A stretch of 13,835 nucleotides of DNA from Bacteroidota bacterium (GCA_017860555.1 JAGDMJ010000032.1:1-13835), one strand, 5' to 3'; positions 1 through 7,504 are shown, counted from the first letter of the stretch. Translations and numbers: made by a program. The notes: generated by a model not told the origin, from the sequence alone.

Positions 1-358
1 CAAGCCCCGAGCAGATCTGGATGATGATGTCGAGCGCCGCCTGCACGGTAACGGGATTTCTGGCGAGCCGCTGCTTCAAGGTCTCTCCCTCGACATATTC
101 CATGGCAAGGAAGATCTGTCCGTTGGCTTCCTGGCTCTCGTAGATGGTAGTGATATTGGGATGGTTCAGGGCAGAGGCAGCGCGCCCTTCATGGTGAAAG
201 CGCTGTTTCTCCACTTCGCTTGAGGCAGAGAGGTGGGGAAGAAATTTCAGGGCTACGGTGCGGCCGAGGTTGAGGTCCCGGGCCTTGTAGACAACGCCCA
301 TCCCTCCCTCACCGAGTTTCTCAATCACCTGGAAGTGGGAAATCGTCTCGCCGATCAT
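1..358 (-). CDS. Ser/Thr protein kinase, N-terminal part (cut by window edge)
   Basis: The visible 119 residues are the N-lobe of a Hanks-type (PknB-like) serine/threonine kinase, which phosphorylates proteins with ATP. The protein begins MIGETISHFQVIEKLGEGG. The glycine-rich loop LGEGGMGVVY is at residues 15-24, the ATP-binding lysine is K38 in VALKF, the helix-C glutamate is E57, and the LNHPNI motif is at 64-69, followed by the hinge MEYVEGETL at 86-94. Only the N-lobe and the start of the C-lobe are present; the catalytic HRD and DFG motifs lie beyond base 1. The start at 358 has an AGAGG ribosome site 8 bases upstream. The gene is divergent from buk. The family in this branch often carries C-terminal TPR, WD40 or PASTA repeats, which cannot be seen here. 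Substrates are unknown. Confidence 0.93.
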   Translation of the reverse strand, partial: MIGETISHFQVIEKLGEGGMGVVYKARDLNLGRTVALKFLPHLSASSEVEKQRFHHEGRAASALNHPNITTIYESQEANGQIFLAMEYVEGETLKQRLARNPVTVQAALDIIIQICSGL

Positions 359-563
359 CCGGGAGGCCTCTGGCTGACAATGCAAGTCAAGATGGAATCC
401 GGGCCAAGAATCTTCTTCTAAACAACTCTATTTCGGCATGCGCGGTTCCCAGAGCAAAGAGAGGGAGATAACGGCCACCTGTGTTCGTCCCGAATCGGTG
501 CTCATCTGTGGCGATTGCACTCTTGCAGGTTGCTTTTTCCCGCTCGCTTCCTTATCGTGCGAC

Positions 564-1622
564 ATGCCCCCTCACATACTTGTCATCAATCCGGGTTCTA
601 CCAGCACGAAACTGGCCCTGTTTGAAGGTCAAATCCTCAGATCAGCCCTGACGGTGCGGTATGAGAGTGCCGAGCTCGATTCCTTCGCCGGCATATGGAA
701 GCAGTTTGACTTCCGGATGGAAGGCATACGTCGTTGGATCCGGTCTGAGGTACATGCCCCTCTCTCGGCGGTCGTGGCGATGGGAGGCCTGCTGCGCCCG
801 GTGCAAGGAGGGACTTATCGGGTGAACGACCGCATGCTTGCCGATGCGCGCGCGAACCTGCAGGGAGAGCATGCCTCCAATCTGGGCTGCGCAATGGCCG
901 ATGCGCTGGCCCGCGAGCATGGCTGCCAGGCGTATGTGGGAGACCCGGTCTCTGTGGATGAGATCGAACCGCTCGCGCGTTACTCCGGGCACCCGCTGAT
1001 CCAGCGGAGCAGCCTTTCCCACGCGCTGAATATCCATGCCGCCGCCAGGCGGGCTGCGACGGAGCTTGGGCGCCCGCTTGGAGAGATACGGCTGGTTGTG
1101 GCACACCTTGGCGGCGGGATCTCGGTGGCGCCGGTGCTCGGCGGGAAGATCATCGACGTCAACGACGCCAACAGCGACGGTCCCTTCTCTCCCGAACGGA
1201 CCGGCGGGTTGCCGCTGCAGCAGTTCATCGCGCTCTGTTTCTCCGGCACATATTCCGAGGCAGAGATTCGCTCCCTGGTACGCGGCCGCGGCGGGCTGAC
1301 AGCCTACCTCGGCACGCCGCAGGCCACGGAGGTGGAGCGCAGGATCGCCGACGGCGACGCGCTTGCGCGCGAGGTCTTCGAAGCGATGGCCTACCAGATC
1401 TCGAAAGAGATCGGCGCCATGGCCACCGTGCTCAAAGGCGCGCTCGACGCCGTGGTGCTGACCGGCGGGCTCGCCGGCTCCGCAATGCTCACCGGATGGA
1501 TCCAGGAACGCGTGCAATACCTCGGACAGCTGCTGATCTACCCCGGCGAGGACGAAATGCGTGCGCTGGCCGAAGGAGCGCTTCGGGTGCTGCAAGGAGC
1601 AGAAACGGCGGCCGAGTATTGA
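564..1622 (+). CDS. buk: butyrate kinase
   Basis: Butyrate kinase, a cytoplasmic ASKHA-fold acyl kinase that converts butyryl-phosphate plus ADP to butyrate plus ATP; branched-chain acids are also possible substrates. With the start at 564 the protein is 352 residues, close to the family length of about 355. The first phosphate loop is VINPGSTSTKLALF at 7-20, followed by GGLLRPVQGGTYRVN at 74-88, DPVSVDE at 127-133, the second phosphate motif AHLGGGISV at 180-188, and the adenosine-side motif VVLTGGLAGS at 297-306. The frame stays open upstream to an ATG at 438, which would add 42 residues with no match to the family, so I reject that start. No good Shine-Dalgarno sequence precedes 564, so the start rests on homology alone. 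The next gene is the partner enzyme ptb, 59 bases downstream. Confidence 0.94.
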   Translation: MPPHILVINPGSTSTKLALFEGQILRSALTVRYESAELDSFAGIWKQFDFRMEGIRRWIRSEVHAPLSAVVAMGGLLRPVQGGTYRVNDRMLADARANLQGEHASNLGCAMADALAREHGCQAYVGDPVSVDEIEPLARYSGHPLIQRSSLSHALNIHAAARRAATELGRPLGEIRLVVAHLGGGISVAPVLGGKIIDVNDANSDGPFSPERTGGLPLQQFIALCFSGTYSEAEIRSLVRGRGGLTAYLGTPQATEVERRIADGDALAREVFEAMAYQISKEIGAMATVLKGALDAVVLTGGLAGSAMLTGWIQERVQYLGQLLIYPGEDEMRALAEGALRVLQGAETAAEY

Positions 1623-1646
1623 CCGGCCGACCAATGACAATATAGA
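1619..1646 (+). promoter_or_regulatory. possible sigma-70-like promoter for ptb
   Basis: TTGACC at 1619-1624 and TATAGA at 1641-1646 are separated by 16 bases and match the -35 and -10 consensus at five and four of six positions. The -35 box overlaps the buk stop codon (TGA at 1620-1622). The A+T-rich 1625-1681 spacer differs from the surrounding coding DNA. This may give ptb, and perhaps the ABC genes, transcription independent of buk. It was found by eye only. Confidence 0.4.
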
Positions 1647-1681
1647 TATTCCTATTCAACTCAATACCCTCTATCACTCCC

Positions 1682-2617
1682 ATGACAACCCCTACGATAC
1701 CCAATTTCGATGCTCTTCTCGACTACGCGGCCACCATCACGGGGATGCGCGTGGCGGTCGTGGCACCCGGCAATGCGGAGACCTTCTCCAGCATCGCGCA
1801 GGCACAGCGGGTCCTCCATGCTCATTTTATCCTCGTCGGCAACTGCGACGCGATTACGAACGGCATGTCCGCGCACGGAGGCGACGCGTCGCTGATGGAG
1901 ATCATCCACCATCCCGAGCATCCCGCCGCCCTGCGCGTCGCGATCGAGCTCGTGCGCGACGGGAAGGCCGATATCCTGATGAAGGGAAGCGTCGATACGG
2001 GGACCATGATGAAAGCTGTCCTTGAGGAATCGAGCGGGGTTCGAACAGGCCGCCTCCTGAGCGACATCTTTGTGCTGGAGTACCCTCCGCGTATGGAGAG
2101 CAAGTTTATCATGATCACCGACGGCGGCATGACGCTCGCCCCCGACCTGAAAAACAAGGTGGAGCTCATCAGGAACGCCGTGGAGGTGGCACACGCGCTC
2201 GGCAATCCCAACCCGAAGGTCGCAGTGCTCTCCGCGACGGAATTCGTCCTCCCCAATCTGCAGTCCACGCTGGACGCGGCAGCGCTCTCGAAGATGAACG
2301 AGCGCGGGCAGATCACCGGCTGTGTGGTGGACGGGCCGTTCGCGCTGGACAACGCGATCTCCAGCGATGCCGCCGCGGAGAAGAGGATCAAGTCGGAGGT
2401 CGCGGGCAGGGCGGAGATCCTTGTCGCCGCCAACATCGAATCGGCCAACAGCCTGGCCAAGAGCACCACATACTTCGCGGGCCTTCGCCTGGCGCACGTC
2501 ATCGTGGGGGCGACCGTGCCGATCCTCATCCCCTCGCGTGCAGACAAAAGCGACGCCAAGCTGCTGTCCATCGCGCTTGGCATGATCATGAGCAAGAAAC
2601 TCCAGGAAGAAGCCTAA
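1682..2617 (+). CDS. ptb: phosphate butyryltransferase
   Basis: Phosphate butyryltransferase (phosphate acetyl/butyryltransferase family), which exchanges CoA for phosphate on butyryl-CoA and supplies butyryl-phosphate to Buk. It is 311 residues against a family norm of about 300. Visible family blocks are VRDGKADILMKGSVDTGTMM at 91-110, the DGGM motif at 147-150, a block of the type PNLQSTLDAAALSKM at 201-215, GCVVDGPFALDNAIS at 223-237, and the C-terminal GATVPILIPSRADKSDAKLL at 276-295. No clear Shine-Dalgarno is present. It follows buk, the reverse of the ptb-buk order of clostridia. The pair can run forward (substrate-level phosphorylation from amino acid or lipid breakdown) or backward (activation of short or branched acids for fatty acid synthesis); the sequence does not tell which. 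Confidence 0.94.
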   Translation: MTTPTIPNFDALLDYAATITGMRVAVVAPGNAETFSSIAQAQRVLHAHFILVGNCDAITNGMSAHGGDASLMEIIHHPEHPAALRVAIELVRDGKADILMKGSVDTGTMMKAVLEESSGVRTGRLLSDIFVLEYPPRMESKFIMITDGGMTLAPDLKNKVELIRNAVEVAHALGNPNPKVAVLSATEFVLPNLQSTLDAAALSKMNERGQITGCVVDGPFALDNAISSDAAAEKRIKSEVAGRAEILVAANIESANSLAKSTTYFAGLRLAHVIVGATVPILIPSRADKSDAKLLSIALGMIMSKKLQEEA

Positions 2618-2654
2618 GGGCAGCAGGGTCGAAACCTTCAGTGAGGGAGTCCAC

Positions 2655-3365
2655 ATGATCCAGGCCAACGATCTCACCAAACGCTACGAAGATGGTCACC
2701 TCGCGCTTGATCGCCTTAACCTGAACATCCATCCGGGACAGGTTTACTGCTTGCTGGGCGCCAACGGCGCGGGGAAGACAACCACGATCAATCTCTTCTT
2801 CAATTTTATTGAGCCGACCAGCGGCACGGCCACGCTCAATGGCGTGGACTGCACGAGGGAGCCCCGCGAAGCGAAGAAGTTTGCGGCATATGTATCGGAG
2901 AATGTCATGCTCTACGGCAATTTCACCGCCCGTCAGAACCTCGACTTCTTCACCCGGCTTGCGGGCCGCAGGGATCTGAAAAAGGAAGACTACCGCTTGG
3001 TGATGCGCCAGGTGGGATTGCCTGAAGGCGCCTTCGAACACCGGGTGAAGACCTTCTCCAAGGGGATGCGGCAGAAGCTCGGCATTGCTATCGCAATCCT
3101 GAAGCAGGCTCCCGCGCTTCTGCTCGATGAGCCTACCTCCGGACTCGATCCGAAAGCCGCGTCGGAGTTCGTCGCGCTTCTCATGAAGTTGCGCAGCGAA
3201 GAAAAGGCCATCTTGATGTCCACGCATGACGTCTTCCGTGCCAAAGAGATCGCAGACGTCGTGGGCATCATGAAAGAAGGAAGCCTTATCATGGAGCGGA
3301 CGCGCAAGGAGCTGGAGCATGAAGACCTGGAGAAGCTCTACCTCAAATACATGGAAGTCAGCTGA
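2655..3365 (+). CDS. ABC transporter ATP-binding protein (ABC-2 exporter type)
   Basis: Cytoplasmic ATPase subunit of an ABC-2 type exporter, 236 residues. Walker A GANGAGKT is at 35-42, the signature FSKGMRQKLG at 134-143 (the MRQKL form typical of ABC-2 exporters rather than importers), Walker B LLLDEP at 155-160 with the D-loop SGLD at 162-165, and the switch histidine H191 in STHD. The usual Q-loop glutamine is replaced: the segment reads YVSENVMLYGNFT around 79-91, as in many exporters with Glu there. A GAGGGAG ribosome site sits 5 bases before the ATG. The gene starts 37 bases after ptb and 21 bases before the first permease, so it probably shares an operon with both permeases. The transported substrate is not apparent. 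Confidence 0.93.
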   Translation: MIQANDLTKRYEDGHLALDRLNLNIHPGQVYCLLGANGAGKTTTINLFFNFIEPTSGTATLNGVDCTREPREAKKFAAYVSENVMLYGNFTARQNLDFFTRLAGRRDLKKEDYRLVMRQVGLPEGAFEHRVKTFSKGMRQKLGIAIAILKQAPALLLDEPTSGLDPKAASEFVALLMKLRSEEKAILMSTHDVFRAKEIADVVGIMKEGSLIMERTRKELEHEDLEKLYLKYMEVS

Positions 3366-3386
3366 AGGGAAACCGGAGCACCCCCG

Positions 3387-4649
3387 ATGTCGCCGATGAT
3401 CGCCATATTCACCAAAGAAATTCTCGAGAATATCCGAAGCTACCGCTTCATGATCCTCAGCGCTCTTCTGGCGGCGCTGATGTTCATCAGCATCCTGGTT
3501 TCCTACGGCGATTACCAGCTTCGGCGGGAGAACTACGACGTCCTGAAGCCCCAGCAGCCGAATCCCGAGAAGATCATCATCCCACCCACGCCCCTTTCCG
3601 TATTCGTGAAAGGGATCGACACGAACCTCGGTCGCCTGCTGCAGTTCTCGGCGCTGGGAATCGACGTGCAGTTGAGCCAGCAATCGGTCAACCGGCTGTT
3701 CACGCTCTTCACGGTCCCGGACATGCTCTTCGTCATCAAGGTAATGCTCTCCCTGATGGCGCTCCTCTTCGCGTTCGATGCAATCTCGGGGGAAAAGGAG
3801 CAGGGGACGCTCAAGCTGCTTCTGGCCGGTGGCGCGGGGCGGTTCAACCTGCTCTTCGGAAAACTCTTCGGACGATTCGTGTTGGTGTTCGTCCCATTTT
3901 CGATTCTCTTCCTGGTTGCCGTGGCGGTCGTCTCCCTGTTGCCGGACGTTCAAACGGACCGTCAGTATTGGCTGAAGCTGGGGGTGATAGTCGTCTCCTC
4001 AGGAGTGTACTGCCTGTCCTTCACCGCACTCGGGATCCTGGTCTCGACGCTCGTGCATCGAAGCGCCACGTCAGTGATCGTCAGCCTGGCCGCCTGGACT
4101 GTTTTCGTTTTCGTCATTCCCAACCTGGGAATTGCGGTGGCACGGGATCTGGCCACTGTGCCCCCCGGAGAGCGCGTGGAGATGCAGGGGCGCCTGGCGG
4201 CTATCCAGGCCATCTTCGAGCGCATTAAAAAGGAGAAGAGCGGGCCGGACAAGGGCATCGGCACTGAGATGGTGAACCAGATTTGGGGAGCGCAGCGGGA
4301 AATCTTTGAAAGCTATCGCCCGGCACTTGACGGCCAGATGCGACTCACGCGGTCGATCGTCCTGGCGTCTCCTGCCGGAGCGCTGACATTCCTCATGACC
4401 GATGTCGCCGGCACCGGTTTTCTGGAGGACCAACGATTGAAAGACGCGGTGATGCTTCACGTGAAACTCAATTTCGGCAAGTACATGCATATGGAACCGG
4501 GAGAGCCCGGCAGCTTCACCTACACGCGCACGAGCTTCGGCGACGTGTTCCTGCTCTCCGCGCTGACCGACAGCCTGGTTATCGTCGCATTCGCCCTTTT
4601 CTGCATCGGCCTCGCGACGGCCCGCTTTGCGGTGTATGATCCACGCTGA
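3387..4649 (+). CDS. ABC-2 type transporter permease 1
   Basis: Inner-membrane permease of 420 residues that pairs with the preceding ATPase. I place six membrane segments at about 21-40, 112-131, 163-185, 197-220, 227-250 and 386-410. Two large extracytoplasmic parts lie between them, at about 41-111 and 251-385. The cytoplasmic coupling motif SGEKEQGTLK at 134-143 follows the second segment and is characteristic of this ABC-2/DUF3526-like group. GGAG lies 8 bases before the ATG; a second in-frame ATG at 3396 is possible. The next gene is a paralogue with the same layout, so the exporter is probably a heterodimer. The cargo is unknown; gliding/NosY-type relatives move lipids, peptides or factors for periplasmic assembly. 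Confidence 0.88.
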   Translation: MSPMIAIFTKEILENIRSYRFMILSALLAALMFISILVSYGDYQLRRENYDVLKPQQPNPEKIIIPPTPLSVFVKGIDTNLGRLLQFSALGIDVQLSQQSVNRLFTLFTVPDMLFVIKVMLSLMALLFAFDAISGEKEQGTLKLLLAGGAGRFNLLFGKLFGRFVLVFVPFSILFLVAVAVVSLLPDVQTDRQYWLKLGVIVVSSGVYCLSFTALGILVSTLVHRSATSVIVSLAAWTVFVFVIPNLGIAVARDLATVPPGERVEMQGRLAAIQAIFERIKKEKSGPDKGIGTEMVNQIWGAQREIFESYRPALDGQMRLTRSIVLASPAGALTFLMTDVAGTGFLEDQRLKDAVMLHVKLNFGKYMHMEPGEPGSFTYTRTSFGDVFLLSALTDSLVIVAFALFCIGLATARFAVYDPR

Positions 4650-4703
4650 TGGGGAATAGTTCGGCATTCACAATCACCTGAAACGTGGTCGGACGAAAGA
4701 GAA

Positions 4704-6128
4704 ATGACGCTCGGGCTGATCATACGAAAAGAGATCCTGGACAACTTCCTGAACCAGCGCTTTGCCGCCGCCTGTCTCGTGTCGATCCTCCTGATGCTCT
4801 CCTCCATGGTCGTCCTCACAAGCTCGTACCTGAACGAGTGGCGCGACTACCAGAGCCGCGCGGCCATGCAGGAGGAGTTCATCGAACGCTACGGTCACTG
4901 GAACAGGATGCAGTGGATGGCACGCCAGACCCAGATGCCCAAACACTACCAGGCCCTCGTTCTCGGCATCGACCGGGAGCCCGAGCAACAGAACTTCGTG
5001 AGCAATCCGGTTTCCGCGCTCTTCTCGCGACTCGACTTCGTCGCCATCGTGACAGTGATCATGAGCCTGATGGCCATCCTTTTCTCCTACGACGCAATCA
5101 CCGGGGAGCGAGAGGCGGGCCTGCTGAAGCAGATGCTCTCCATGGGGGCGGGCCGCGCAAGCATCTTGTTCGGGAAGCTGATCGGCGGAACGATCAGCCT
5201 GATCGTGCCATTCACGATCGGGGTCCTCTCGGGCATCCTGTATCTGTCTGTTCGTTCGGGATTACAGCTGCGCTGGACCGACTACGGGGTCTTTCTGATC
5301 CTCCTGGTGGGATCATTCTTTTATATCTCCGCATTTTTCGCGCTCGGGATGCTGATTTCTGCCCGATCCCACTCGTCCGGACAGGCCCTGCTCAAGGCGC
5401 TGTTCGCCTGGGTGGTGCTCGTGCTCTTTCTTCCCAACGTGAGCCCGTTCCTGGCGGCACAACTGTTCCGCATTCCATCCGCGGCAAAGATCGAGCAGGA
5501 GACGTCCTGGATTACGAGCGAGGAACGTGACCAGATCGTCGCGCAGCGCGGAGCGGAACTCTTGCGATCGCAGTTCCCCGACCTGGCGGACTTCTCCTCG
5601 CTGAGCCGGAACGAAGTCGCGTCGCGTGTTGGCGCTGATCCAGCCTTGAAGGAACGCTACAGCCAGTATACGAACGCTTACGACGGACTGATCGGCGAAG
5701 TCAACAGGGATCAACAGGCCAAGGCGAGGAAGATCTACGAGGCCTTCCAGGCTCAATCAAAATACCAGGAGCAACTGGCCATCTGGATTGCATCGTTGTC
5801 TCCGCTGGCCGACTTTGTGTTCCTGGCAACCGACATGACTGAGACTGGTATCAGCGCGGACGACCACTGGGGCGAGGAGGCCGGGCGATTCCAACAGGAG
5901 ATCGGCTCGTTCGCTCGCGCCCGCTATGAAAAAGCGAAAGCAGAAAACCCTGCGTTTGATTCCAACGACTATCTTGACATGCGTGACCGGCCGAGGTTCG
6001 TCTATCAACCTGAGCCTCTGGCAGACCGGATCGCACGGGTGCTGCCGCAGTTTGGGATCCTGGTCCTGTTCAACTTCCTGTTCGCTGCAATCGCCCAGGC
6101 TTCGTTTTCCCGATATGACGTACGGTAG
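4704..6128 (+). CDS. ABC-2 type transporter permease 2 (paralogue)
   Basis: Second inner-membrane permease, 474 residues, paralogous to its neighbour. Membrane segments are near 22-41, 110-130, 160-182, 195-220, 229-252 and 447-468, with extracytoplasmic domains at about 42-109 and 253-446. The coupling motif TGEREAGLLK at 133-142 matches SGEKEQGTLK of the first permease. The two also share a late extracytoplasmic block (here SPLADFVFLATDMTETG, there SPAGALTFLMTDVAGTG) and similar tails (RYDVR here, VYDPR there). The second extracytoplasmic domain is about 60 residues longer here and is rich in charged, helix-forming sequence. It lies 54 bases after permease 1 with only a weak AAGAGAA ribosome site. 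It is the last gene of the ABC unit. Confidence 0.88.
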   Translation: MTLGLIIRKEILDNFLNQRFAAACLVSILLMLSSMVVLTSSYLNEWRDYQSRAAMQEEFIERYGHWNRMQWMARQTQMPKHYQALVLGIDREPEQQNFVSNPVSALFSRLDFVAIVTVIMSLMAILFSYDAITGEREAGLLKQMLSMGAGRASILFGKLIGGTISLIVPFTIGVLSGILYLSVRSGLQLRWTDYGVFLILLVGSFFYISAFFALGMLISARSHSSGQALLKALFAWVVLVLFLPNVSPFLAAQLFRIPSAAKIEQETSWITSEERDQIVAQRGAELLRSQFPDLADFSSLSRNEVASRVGADPALKERYSQYTNAYDGLIGEVNRDQQAKARKIYEAFQAQSKYQEQLAIWIASLSPLADFVFLATDMTETGISADDHWGEEAGRFQQEIGSFARARYEKAKAENPAFDSNDYLDMRDRPRFVYQPEPLADRIARVLPQFGILVLFNFLFAAIAQASFSRYDVR

Positions 6129-6150
6129 CGATCCATGAATGCCACCGTCA

Positions 6151-6248
6151 ACCCCTCCCTCTCCCTCTCGGACCAAGAGGGGGAGAGAAACCGAGCCCGC
6201 CTGCTCCGAAGGTCCAAAGAACTCCGTCGGTTCGGTAGGCAGAGGGGT
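6151..6248. repeat. structured intergenic repeat (REP-like, two hairpins)
   Basis: A roughly 100-base element flanked by ACCCCT (6151-6156) and its complement AGGGGT (6243-6248). Inside are two hairpins. The first pairs CTCTCCCTCTC (6159-6169) with GAGGGGGAGAG (6177-6187) over a 7-base loop, with one G-T pair. The second pairs GCCT plus CCGAA (6199-6210) with TTCGG plus AGGC (6231-6240). It lies just after the permease stop and may slow or end transcription, although there is no T-run. CCCTCTCC/GGAGAGGG-type elements recur between genes in many environmental genomes; only one copy is in this window. Confidence 0.55.
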
Positions 6249-6265
6249 GGGGTGAATATCTCCAG

Positions 6266-6292
6266 CAACTTTTCCGCCTTCCCCGTGTCTAC
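6266..6292 (+). promoter_or_regulatory. ECF-sigma-type promoter of the sigma factor gene
   Basis: CAACTTTTCC at 6266-6275 and GTCTAC at 6287-6292 resemble the ECF -35 core (AAC followed by a T-run) and -10 core (GTC), with 17 bases between AAC and GTC. Such sites commonly precede ECF sigma genes that activate themselves. Transcription would start near 6298, giving a leader of about 20 bases. Judged by eye. Confidence 0.55.
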
Positions 6293-6309
6293 ATAGTAGA
6301 CGCGTCTAC
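6287..6309. promoter_or_regulatory. GTCTAC/GTAGAC inverted repeats, possible operator
   Basis: Three hexamers alternate in orientation: GTCTAC (6287-6292), GTAGAC (6296-6301) and GTCTAC (6304-6309). The first two form an inverted repeat with a 3-base spacer; the last two form a perfect 14-base palindrome, GTAGACGCGTCTAC. They cover the -10 element and the predicted transcription start of the sigma gene, where a dimeric repressor could act. BlaI/CopY-like repressors bind related TACA-N2-TGTA sites, but no such gene is in the window and the match is loose. Confidence 0.45.
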
Positions 6310-6319
6310 AACGCTTCCG

Positions 6320-6865
6320 ATGCTCATGAGAACAGATGAGGACCTTGCACGGGCTTTCGCGGCCGGGGATGACCTGGCGTTTGCGGCGTTGTACAACCGC
6401 TACAAACGGCCGCTCTACGTCTTCGCGCTGCGGATGCTCCGGCGGCCCGAAAACGCCCGGGATGCGTTCCAGTCTGCGTTCCTGAAAACGTTCGAACGTC
6501 GGGCTGATCTGGCGCGCGTTCTCCGATTCAAGTCATGGCTGTTCACGGTCGTCCGCAACATCTGTTTGAACGAGCTGCGGAGGAGCAAGTCGCTTATTCA
6601 GACTGTCGAAGACATGGACGATGTGCAGGGAGAGGATGTCGGGGCGATGCTGGAGCGGGAGGATGAAGCACGCGTGTTGATGGAAGTGATCGAGCGCCTC
6701 AACCCCGAATATCGCGAGGTGTTGCTGCTCAGAGAGTACGAAGACCTTGCATACGACGAGATTGCGGCGATCACAGGATCAACGGAGAGCTCGGTAAAAT
6801 CGCGATTGTTCAGAGCGCGGCAGCAGCTCCACAGGATCATGAAACCCTATGTAGCGCGACCGTGA
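6320..6865 (+). CDS. ECF-subfamily RNA polymerase sigma factor
   Basis: A 181-residue extracytoplasmic-function sigma factor that directs RNA polymerase to a dedicated promoter set. Region 2 covers about 21-90 (FAALYNRYKRPLYVFALRML, then DAFQSAFLKTF, then the -10 recognition helix around FKSWLFTVVRNICLNELRR). Region 4 covers about 118-172 (VIERLNPEYREVLLLREYE, then YDEIAAITGSTESSVKSRL as the helix-turn-helix reading the -35). The length and the absence of regions 1 and 3 fit the ECF group. A second in-frame ATG at 6326 is equally possible, and neither has a good ribosome site. The gene lies 34 to 40 bases before an anti-sigma gene, its likely partner, and has an ECF-like promoter of its own, which suggests autoregulation. 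Confidence 0.94.
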   Translation: MLMRTDEDLARAFAAGDDLAFAALYNRYKRPLYVFALRMLRRPENARDAFQSAFLKTFERRADLARVLRFKSWLFTVVRNICLNELRRSKSLIQTVEDMDDVQGEDVGAMLEREDEARVLMEVIERLNPEYREVLLLREYEDLAYDEIAAITGSTESSVKSRLFRARQQLHRIMKPYVARP

Positions 6866-6905
6866 CAACCTACATCCCGGCAAGGCCAATGAAAGGATCA
6901 TGGTG

Positions 6906-7421
6906 ATGAATTGCGAGACGTTCCAGGAGAATGCAAGCCGTTTCATGGACGGCCTGCTTGATGCTTCAGGGCAGGCGGCTCTGTTCGCTCACTTGAGCAG
7001 CTGTGCCGACTGCAGGTCGTTCCTGGCATCATCGGTGCGCACCAGGGAAGTGATTCGGAAGGATACGGTCGCTCTGCCCGAAGGGCTCGACGAAGAGCTG
7101 TTCGAACAGCTGTCGGGGGGGCGTGTCTTCCGGTTGGCAAGTCATGGCACGCCGGAGCCGTTCTGGCGGCGGGAAATTCGGTTTTCGTACCCTCTTGCCG
7201 CGGCCGCGGTTCTCGTGGTGGCGTTGGCCAGCGTGCTTTTCTCCCTCCTGTTATTCAGGTCGGGTGGAGCCGGCCCAACGTTCGAATCGGTCTTCAGAAG
7301 AGACGAGGGCACGCAGGGGCGCCAGACTGTCGTGGTGATCTACCAGCTTCCGGAAGAACAGGTTGTCACAACGGCGCCTGCGGACATCTTCGAAGTGAGA
7401 GCCCGGACTGTGGCAAATTAG
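6906..7421 (+). CDS. anti-sigma factor with zinc-finger HC2-type head
   Basis: Membrane-anchored anti-sigma factor, 171 residues, expected to hold the neighbouring ECF sigma at the inner membrane until a signal releases it. The N-terminal zinc-binding anti-sigma domain shows C3, H29, C33 and C36 (HLSSCADC), the usual ligand pattern. A single membrane helix spans about 95-117 (PLAAAAVLVVALASVLFSLL), followed by a periplasmic tail of about 54 residues with no domain I recognise. I prefer the ATG at 6906 to the one at 6900: AAAGGA then lies 8 bases from the start instead of 2, and the MNCETF opening is typical for the family. The gene follows the sigma gene by 40 bases and precedes the TonB-domain lipoproteins. 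Confidence 0.9.
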   Translation: MNCETFQENASRFMDGLLDASGQAALFAHLSSCADCRSFLASSVRTREVIRKDTVALPEGLDEELFEQLSGGRVFRLASHGTPEPFWRREIRFSYPLAAAAVLVVALASVLFSLLLFRSGGAGPTFESVFRRDEGTQGRQTVVVIYQLPEEQVVTTAPADIFEVRARTVAN

Positions 7422-7431
7422 GGCCCTTCTT

Positions 7432-7472
7432 TTAGCCACAAATGAACACAGATGGAAGATTGACCCAGATGG
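7432..7472. repeat. decayed ACACAGATG-type intergenic repeat
   Basis: The segment TTTAGCCACAAATGAACACAG and what follows contains imperfect repeats of a CACAGATG-like unit (CACAAATGA, ACACAGATGG, CCCAGATGG). From memory, a TTAGCCACAGATGAACACAGAT-type sequence is a widespread intergenic repeat in environmental bacterial genomes. An ATG at 7442 inside it is in frame with the next gene but lacks a ribosome site. Confidence 0.45.
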
Positions 7473-7504
7473 AAAATATCGATCCCAACCAAAGGAGAAA
7501 AGAG

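Noticed and set aside
438..563. N-terminal 42-residue extension of butyrate kinase
   Set aside because: The extension has no family similarity, no ribosome site and a cysteine-rich composition, whereas the start at 564 gives the exact butyrate kinase N-terminus.
1661..2680. Long minus-strand frame opposite ptb
   Set aside because: It mirrors a clear conserved gene on the plus strand. Its product is rich in His, Arg and Asp without motifs, as expected for an antisense frame in GC-rich DNA.
2586..3953. 455-residue minus-strand frame opposite the ABC ATPase and permease 1
   Set aside because: The product is a charged, motif-free chain lying opposite two unmistakable ABC genes; it has no ribosome site or homology I recognise.
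4685..5530. Plus-strand 281-residue frame overlapping permease 2
   Set aside because: Arginine- and proline-rich out-of-frame translation of a conserved permease gene.
7442..7504. Upstream start of the first TonB-domain lipoprotein
   Set aside because: It lies in repeat DNA and would place 21 charged residues ahead of the signal peptide; 7505 has a strong ribosome site.
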